DNA from: PeH17 sp964414925
GTDB taxonomy: Bacteria > Bacillota > Clostridia > Christensenellales > CAG-138
DNA length: 20,243 nt
NCBI GenBank assembly: GCA_964414925.1
Contig: CAYPXV010000020.1
Span: forward strand, 1 to 20,243
Direction of reading: 5' to 3'
This document shows, piece by piece, positions 15,647 through 20,243 of this stretch (the stretch's first letter is position 1; every line of letters begins with the position of its first letter). A program made the translations under genes and the position numbers. The notes under the pieces were generated by a model. The model had not been told where the DNA came from. It ran no database searches and was given only the letters and a program-made list of their open reading frames with translations.

Positions 15647-18369
15647 ATATTTTCAATAAGGTGACTGTTCGGTCGTTAAAGAAAAATAAAGTTCGTACAA
15701 TCGTGACGATTATAGGAATTATCCTTTCAACCGCCATGATTTGTGCGGTTACGACCTTCGTTTCCAGTATGCAAAATTATGCCTTGCAGTATGCGGTCTA
15801 TAAGCTCGGTGACTGGCACGGAGCTGCCGAGAATGTAACCTTTCAAACGTATGAGGATATAGCGGCAAGCGGTGAAGTGAAGAACACCTCATACGCTCAA
15901 TTGCTCGGTTATGCGCAGATAGGCAGCAGTAACGAGGATAAACCGTACTTATATGTAATGGGCGGAGACAGTGATAACTTCTTTTCAACCTTTCCGATAC
16001 ATATGACTTCGGGTGAATTTCCTCAAAACAGCGGTGAGATTATTTTGCCCGAACACCTTGAGTCAAACGGTGGGGTAGTACATGAACTCGGGGACAGAAT
16101 TACGCTTGAACTCGGCGTGAGGATGTTTAACGGTGTGCTTCTCGGACAACAGGATGCGTACTGCGGCGGTGTCGAGGAAGAAAATATTGGTAGCGAAACG
16201 ATAGAAGTACACGATAAAAGGGAATACACCGTTGTCGGATTTTACGAAAGATTGAATTACGAATTGGAGGGCTATTCCGCTCCGGGCTATACGGCATTCA
16301 CGGTTGCCGATTCGGCATTTTGTGAAGATACGAGTTTTAATGTGTATTTTAAATTGACTGAACCGTCAAATATCTACAGCTTCATGAGCGCAATGGATCT
16401 GGGAGAAGAAGTCAACAGCGATGTATTGCTCTACTCGGGCGTTTCAAGATTCGATAATTTCAAGGTTATGCTTGTAGGTCTTGCCTCCATCGTTATAGCT
16501 CTTATAATGTTCGGCTCGATTTCACTTATTTATAATGCGTTCTCCATTTCGGTTTCGGAGCGAACAAAGCAGTTCGGTTTGCTATTATCCATCGGTGCAA
16601 CGAAAAAACAATTGAGAAAGACGGTATTGTTTGAAGCAATTGCCGTAAGTGCGATAGGAATACCGATCGGAATTTTGGCAGGCATAGGCGGCATAGGTGT
16701 AACGCTTAAAATTATCGGCGGTATGTTCTTCTCCATGATGGGCGGAAGCTTTGACCTTCCCATGCGTATATGCGTTTCATATCAGTCAATCATAATCGCA
16801 GTTGCGGTTGCGCTTGTGACGGTGCTTATCTCGGCATGGATTCCTTCAAAAAGAGCGACAAAGGTTACCGCCGTTGAAGCCATCAGACAAAATTCCGATA
16901 TCAAGGCGAATGGAAAAAAGCTTAAAACTCCAAAACTTACATATAAGCTTTTCGGTTTGCCCGGTGTCCTTGCAAATAAGTATTATAAAAGAAGCAGGAA
17001 GAAATACAGAACAACGGTTATAAGTCTTTTCATGAGCATTGTATTGTTCGTTTCCGCATCGGCATTTACAGGTTATTTGATGGAGTCTGTTACAGGCGGT
17101 TACTCGTCATATCAATACGATCTGATGTACTATGTTGAAGATCTTCAAAACCTTAACGGAAAAACATATGAGCAGGTGCTTGACCTGCTAAAGTCCGATA
17201 CATCCGTAAATCGCAGTGCATTTGTCGCAAGATTTGCGTTTAGCGGTGTAATTTCCGATTCATACCTGACCGACAGGTTTAAACAGAGCCGAGAAACGGC
17301 AGGATATTCGGATGAAATGTACACCGAAAAGGGTAAGCAAACACAGATTTCAACATTCGTTTATTTCGTTGACGATGCGGAGTTTAACACCCTGCTTGAC
17401 GAAAACGGCTTGAATAGGGACGAATTTGAAAATGCAAGTGCGCCCGTCGGTATAAGTCTGGACTATTCGGTTCAATTTGATCCTGTGAAGGAAAAGTATG
17501 TATCGATGAATACGCTCAAAGGTGATGAGTGTGAAATTACCCTTGCGGTAAATAAGGAGATAGAAGGCTATTATTACTGCGGATATGACCCCGATGCCAC
17601 GCAGCCGAACTGTTATCGATATGAAAGCATTGATGATGAAAGTGACAGCATTTTGACGAGCTTTGAACAGTCTCATTTCTCTTTTACGGCAAGAACGGTT
17701 GAAAAGATTACAGACAACACTTTCTATACTTCTCAGTCTGCTCCCGTAGATTTGAAGCTTATCTACCCCGTCAGCGCAATGGAAAAAATGCTGCCCGCCG
17801 ATGATGAGGCTCGCAAAGACTCGTATTACGGATTTTTCATGATGTCCGATGACCATGCGACAAGTCACGCTAATCTGTCCGATGTTCTGGCGCAGAACGG
17901 TCTAAACAAGGATTCGCTTGTAGACCAGGCGGAAAACGAAGAAATTAACAGAAACTTCGTTACGATAGTTCAGGTGTTCGCCTATGGATTTATCGTCCTT
18001 ATTTCCCTGATTGCCGCAGCAAATGTTTTTAATACCATTTCGACGAATATAAGCTTGCGTCGCCGTGAATTTGCAATGCTGAAGTCCGTCGGTATGACTG
18101 CAAAAGGCTTTAACAAGATGATGAATTACGAATGTCTGCTTTACGGTTTCAGAGCTTTACTGAGCGGAATCCCCGCATCCGTCGGAATTACTTATCTTAT
18201 CTACCGTGCGATAACGTCGGGTTATGAAACGAGTTTTCGCTTGCCGTGGTCGGCTATGGCAATTGCCGTTGTCAGCGTGTTTGCGGTCGTTTTCACCACA
18301 ATGCTGTATTCAATGAGGAAAATCAAAAAGGATAATCCCATCGACGCACTCAAAAACGAAAACCTATAA
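15643..18369 (+). CDS. FtsX-type ABC transporter permease with two large extracellular domains
   Basis: 908 aa; GAGGTG (15629-15634) lies 8 bases upstream of the ATG. About eight TM helices are visible in two halves: TM1 (18-40), an extracellular region of about 230 residues, TM2-4 (274-299, 329-358, 380-401), then TM5 (457-478), a second extracellular region of about 290 residues, and TM6-8 (772-798, 832-855, 870-892). FtsX-like cytoplasmic motifs recur after TM2 (ERTKQFGLLLSIGATKKQL) and TM6 (RRREFAMLKSVGMTAKGF), showing an internal duplication. This layout differs from the 10-TM, single-loop BceB permeases. Substrate is unknown; a cell-envelope-active peptide or lipid-linked target is a guess from the adjacent short-loop kinase. 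Followed by a strong terminator. Confidence 0.92.
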   Translation: MNIFNKVTVRSLKKNKVRTIVTIIGIILSTAMICAVTTFVSSMQNYALQYAVYKLGDWHGAAENVTFQTYEDIAASGEVKNTSYAQLLGYAQIGSSNEDKPYLYVMGGDSDNFFSTFPIHMTSGEFPQNSGEIILPEHLESNGGVVHELGDRITLELGVRMFNGVLLGQQDAYCGGVEEENIGSETIEVHDKREYTVVGFYERLNYELEGYSAPGYTAFTVADSAFCEDTSFNVYFKLTEPSNIYSFMSAMDLGEEVNSDVLLYSGVSRFDNFKVMLVGLASIVIALIMFGSISLIYNAFSISVSERTKQFGLLLSIGATKKQLRKTVLFEAIAVSAIGIPIGILAGIGGIGVTLKIIGGMFFSMMGGSFDLPMRICVSYQSIIIAVAVALVTVLISAWIPSKRATKVTAVEAIRQNSDIKANGKKLKTPKLTYKLFGLPGVLANKYYKRSRKKYRTTVISLFMSIVLFVSASAFTGYLMESVTGGYSSYQYDLMYYVEDLQNLNGKTYEQVLDLLKSDTSVNRSAFVARFAFSGVISDSYLTDRFKQSRETAGYSDEMYTEKGKQTQISTFVYFVDDAEFNTLLDENGLNRDEFENASAPVGISLDYSVQFDPVKEKYVSMNTLKGDECEITLAVNKEIEGYYYCGYDPDATQPNCYRYESIDDESDSILTSFEQSHFSFTARTVEKITDNTFYTSQSAPVDLKLIYPVSAMEKMLPADDEARKDSYYGFFMMSDDHATSHANLSDVLAQNGLNKDSLVDQAENEEINRNFVTIVQVFAYGFIVLISLIAAANVFNTISTNISLRRREFAMLKSVGMTAKGFNKMMNYECLLYGFRALLSGIPASVGITYLIYRAITSGYETSFRLPWSAMAIAVVSVFAVVFTTMLYSMRKIKKDNPIDALKNENL

Positions 18370-18387
18370 GTCGATAAAACACATTTC

Positions 18388-18421
18388 AGGGCTGTTCGAA
18401 TTTGTAACAGCCCTCTTTTTT
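18388..18421 (+). terminator. Strong intrinsic terminator after the permease gene
   Basis: AGGGCTGTT (18388-18396) pairs perfectly with AACAGCCCT (18406-18414) around a 9-base loop, followed by CTTTTTT. It isolates rpoB from the transporter operon. Confidence 0.9.
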
Positions 18422-18514
18422 ACCTTCCGTCACTGTCTTGCGACAGAACCCCTCCGTCAAAAATCAAAGATTTTTGCCACCTCCCCTTTGCAAGAAAGGG
18501 GAGGCTATACGCTA
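18422..18514. repeat. Triple-hairpin, MITE-like dispersed repeat fragment
   Basis: Three hairpins stand in a row: CTGTC-ttgc-GACAG (18433-18446), CAAAAATC-aaa-GATTTTTG (18458-18476), and CCTCCCCTTT-gcaag-AAAGGGGAGG (18480-18504, perfect 10 bp). The wording (CTTCCGTCA, CCCCTCCGTCA, CACCTCCCCTTT) resembles short non-coding elements I recognise from clostridial genomes, where similar text recurs many times. A second copy is not present in this window, so the repeat identity is from memory, not shown here. It carries no transposase. Confidence 0.5.
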
Positions 18515-18581
18515 TGTAGAACATATTTGCCGGCATTACTGCGGCAAAATAAATATATTGAATAGAATTAACCCAAAAGCC

Positions 18582-18610
18582 TTGACTTTTATAGACGAGG
18601 TGCTTATAAT
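18582..18610 (+). promoter_or_regulatory. Near-consensus promoter of rpoB
   Basis: TTGACT (18582-18587), exact 17-base spacer and TATAAT (18605-18610). The predicted start is near 18617, leaving a leader of about 205 bases before the rpoB ATG. The best sigma-A match in the window. Confidence 0.88.
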
Positions 18611-18616
18611 GTAATC

Positions 18617-18820
18617 TTGTATTCTTATCGTTAAAATGAGATTCTTTCGGATTTTTGAGAAAGGATTCAATGAGGTAACGATAAAGGAAACATGAAATTT
18701 CATTAAAAACTGTTTCCGGTGATTGGAAATTGAGTACGAAGCACGGAGCGTAGCTGCGTTGCAAGAGGCAGTCGGAGCAGGGAAGATGTTCTCAATCCGA
18801 AGAAAGGATGGTCACAGTAA
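18617..18820 (+). ncRNA. Structured 5' leader of rpoB, no known family assigned
   Basis: Three successive helices can be drawn. P1: TTATCGTTA (18625-18633) with TAACGATAA (18676-18684), perfect 9 bp, enclosing a second stem GATTCTTTC/GAAAGGATT (18640-18648 with 18659-18667, two G-U pairs). P2: GGAAACA (18686-18692) with TGTTTCC (18711-18717). P3: ATTGAGTAC (18729-18737) with GTTCTCAAT (18788-18796), one mismatch, enclosing a bulged hairpin at 18741-18762. The RBS region follows at once. No classic U-tract terminator was seen, so control might act on translation or RNA stability. I cannot match it to a named leader such as L10; it might simply be an untranslated region that folds by chance. 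Confidence 0.45.
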
Positions 18821-20243
18821 ATGTTGCATGAAGTTAGAATGGGAAAGAAGGTTCGTCACAGCTTTGCCCATAACAAGGAGATTCTCGACATGCCGGATCT
18901 CATTGAGGTTCAGAAATCGTCATATCGCCAGTTTATAGAAAAGGGCTTAGGTGAGGCATTGGCGGATATTTCTCCCATCAGGGACTATTCGGGCAGATTC
19001 ACGTTGGAATTTGTTGATTATTGGCTCGAAAAGGACAATGCCAAATACAGCGTTGCGGAGAGCAAGGAGCGAGACGCAAACTATGCTGCGCCGCTGAAGA
19101 TAAAAGCACGTCTTATTAACAACGAAACCCATGAAATCAAAGAAAGTGATGTTTTCATGGGTATGTTCCCGCTTATGACAGAACAGGGAACGTTCATTAT
19201 CAACGGTGCGGAAAGAGTTATAGTCAGTCAGCTCGTTCGTTCTCCCGGTGCATATTATTCCGAAACGGTTGATAAGGTCGGAAGAAGATTGTTCAGCTCT
19301 CAGGTTATCCCCAACAGAGGTGCATGGCTCGAATACGAAACCGACAGCAACGAAATCCTTTACGCTAAGGTTGACAGACAGAGAAAAATGCCCGCAACGG
19401 TACTCATGCGTGTTATCGGATACGGCACAAATGCAGAAATTCTCGATATGCTCGGCGAAGAAGAACGTTTGCTCAAGACTCTTGAAAAGGATGTGACAAA
19501 AGAACCCTCCGCAGCATTTCAGGAGATCTATAAGCGTCTGCGTCCCGGCGAACTCGAAAACGAGGAGAATGCAAGGTCATTGTTCAATTCTCTGTTCTTT
19601 GACAGAAGATACGACCTTGCAAGAGTCGGAAGATATAAATTCAATTATAAACTCAGCCTTGCCGCACGTATTGCGGGCTTTACCGCCGCAGAGCATGTTT
19701 TCGACCCGATGACGGGTGAACTTCTCATAGAAGAAGGCAAGATTATTACCGATGAAATTGCAAAGGATATCGAAAATGCGGGCGTTGTCGGCGTTTACGT
19801 TATCGCTCAGGAAAAGAGAATCCGTGTTGTCGGAAATCATTTCGTTGACGCAAGCAAATATCTCGATTTTGATCCGATGGAAGTCGGCATAAACGAACAC
19901 GTTTATTACCCCGCACTTCGTGAACTGCTTGAGGCAAAGAAGGAAATGACCGATGAAGAATTTAAAGCTGCATTGAGAGAAAACCTCTATGCTTTGATCC
20001 CTCATCATATTATGCCTTCCGATATGGTTGCGTCAATCAGCTATTTGATTGGTCTTCCCTACGGTATAGGCAAATGCGACGACATCGACCACTTGGGCAA
20101 CCGTCGTATCCGCTCGGTAGGTGAGCTGCTCCAGAATCAGATCAGAGTAGGTCTTACAAGGCTCGAAAGAGTTGTGCGTGAGCGCATGAGCATACTCGAT
20201 GCAGATTCGGGCGGAATTGTACCGTTGAACCTGATAAATATTC
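18821..20243 (+). CDS. rpoB: RNA polymerase beta subunit, 5' part (runs off the window)
   Basis: The first 474 codons are present and open to the end of the window. The ATG at 18821 is preceded directly by an in-frame TAA (18818-18820), so no longer start exists; AAGGA (18804-18808) is 12 bases upstream, a rather long gap. Family hallmarks are MPDLIEVQKSSYRQFIEKGL near the N-terminus, FMGMFPLMTEQGTFIINGAERVIVSQLVRSPG, GRRLFSSQVIPNRGAWLE, GRYKFNYKL, DDIDHLGNRRIRSVGELLQNQ (a 21-residue stretch read as DIDHLGNRRIR plus flanks) and VRERMS. The window ends at VPLNLINI, shortly before the rifampicin-resistance cluster I region. It is not preceded by rplJ-rplL as in most Firmicutes, but by a promoter and leader of its own. 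Confidence 0.97.
   Translation, partial: MLHEVRMGKKVRHSFAHNKEILDMPDLIEVQKSSYRQFIEKGLGEALADISPIRDYSGRFTLEFVDYWLEKDNAKYSVAESKERDANYAAPLKIKARLINNETHEIKESDVFMGMFPLMTEQGTFIINGAERVIVSQLVRSPGAYYSETVDKVGRRLFSSQVIPNRGAWLEYETDSNEILYAKVDRQRKMPATVLMRVIGYGTNAEILDMLGEEERLLKTLEKDVTKEPSAAFQEIYKRLRPGELENEENARSLFNSLFFDRRYDLARVGRYKFNYKLSLAARIAGFTAAEHVFDPMTGELLIEEGKIITDEIAKDIENAGVVGVYVIAQEKRIRVVGNHFVDASKYLDFDPMEVGINEHVYYPALRELLEAKKEMTDEEFKAALRENLYALIPHHIMPSDMVASISYLIGLPYGIGKCDDIDHLGNRRIRSVGELLQNQIRVGLTRLERVVRERMSILDADSGGIVPLNLINI

Noticed and set aside
18420..18764. 114-codon minus-strand open frame upstream of rpoB
   Set aside because: It crosses the rpoB leader, promoter and the hairpin repeat; no SD, no conserved motif. 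Its C-terminal part is simply the translation of the hairpin repeat.
18808..18831. Seven-codon frame (ATG GTC ACA to TGA) overlapping the rpoB start, as a leader peptide
   Set aside because: The only SD-like bases abut its ATG too closely; nothing distinguishes it from chance.

Overview
The window looks like a chromosomal segment of an anaerobic, low-to-mid GC Firmicute, most likely a gut or rumen Oscillospiraceae/Ruminococcaceae-type Clostridium relative. This rests on type I dockerins (typical of cellulosome-forming clostridia), clostridial-looking GyrA and RpoB sequences, strong SD sites and sigma-A-type promoters. No rRNA, tRNA, CRISPR array, phage or insertion sequence with a transposase was seen.

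Layout. (1) Bases 12-5357, minus strand: a tightly packed operon of two secreted CotH-like kinase proteins, each ending in a dockerin, followed by an RlmD/RumA-type Fe-S 23S rRNA m5U methyltransferase. The genes are separated by 1-2 bases. (2) Bases 5358-5552: a divergent regulatory region with an extended -10 promoter for each direction and two adjacent inverted repeats at the expected argF start site. (3) Bases 5553-7170, plus strand: ornithine carbamoyltransferase with strong codon bias and a hairpin terminator, then a GNAT acetyltransferase. (4) Bases 7338-13089: a near-consensus promoter driving recF-gyrB-gyrA, the replication/topology cluster usually found beside dnaA-dnaN, here next to argF instead. 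(5) Bases 13183-18369: an OmpR-type response regulator, a short-loop two-TM histidine kinase, an ABC ATPase and a large FtsX-type permease. A terminator separates the two-component pair from the transporter pair, and a candidate operator of 11-bp-spaced GTCAC repeats lies in front of the transporter genes. (6) Bases 18388-18820: terminator, a run of three hairpins resembling a dispersed MITE-like repeat, a near-consensus promoter and a ~210-base leader with three predicted helices. (7) From 18821: the 5' third of rpoB, cut by the window end just before the rifampicin-resistance region.

How the parts may work together. The RR/HK/ABC/permease module fits the pattern in which a transporter senses or removes a cell-envelope-active compound and signals through a short-loop kinase to induce its own expression. 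The CotH-dockerin pair probably acts outside the cell, attached to a cohesin-bearing scaffold, possibly phosphorylating extracellular proteins. No clearly new system is proven here. The most unusual items are the CotH-dockerin-rlmD operon, the putative RR operator, and rpoB with its own structured leader and no rplJ-rplL in front.
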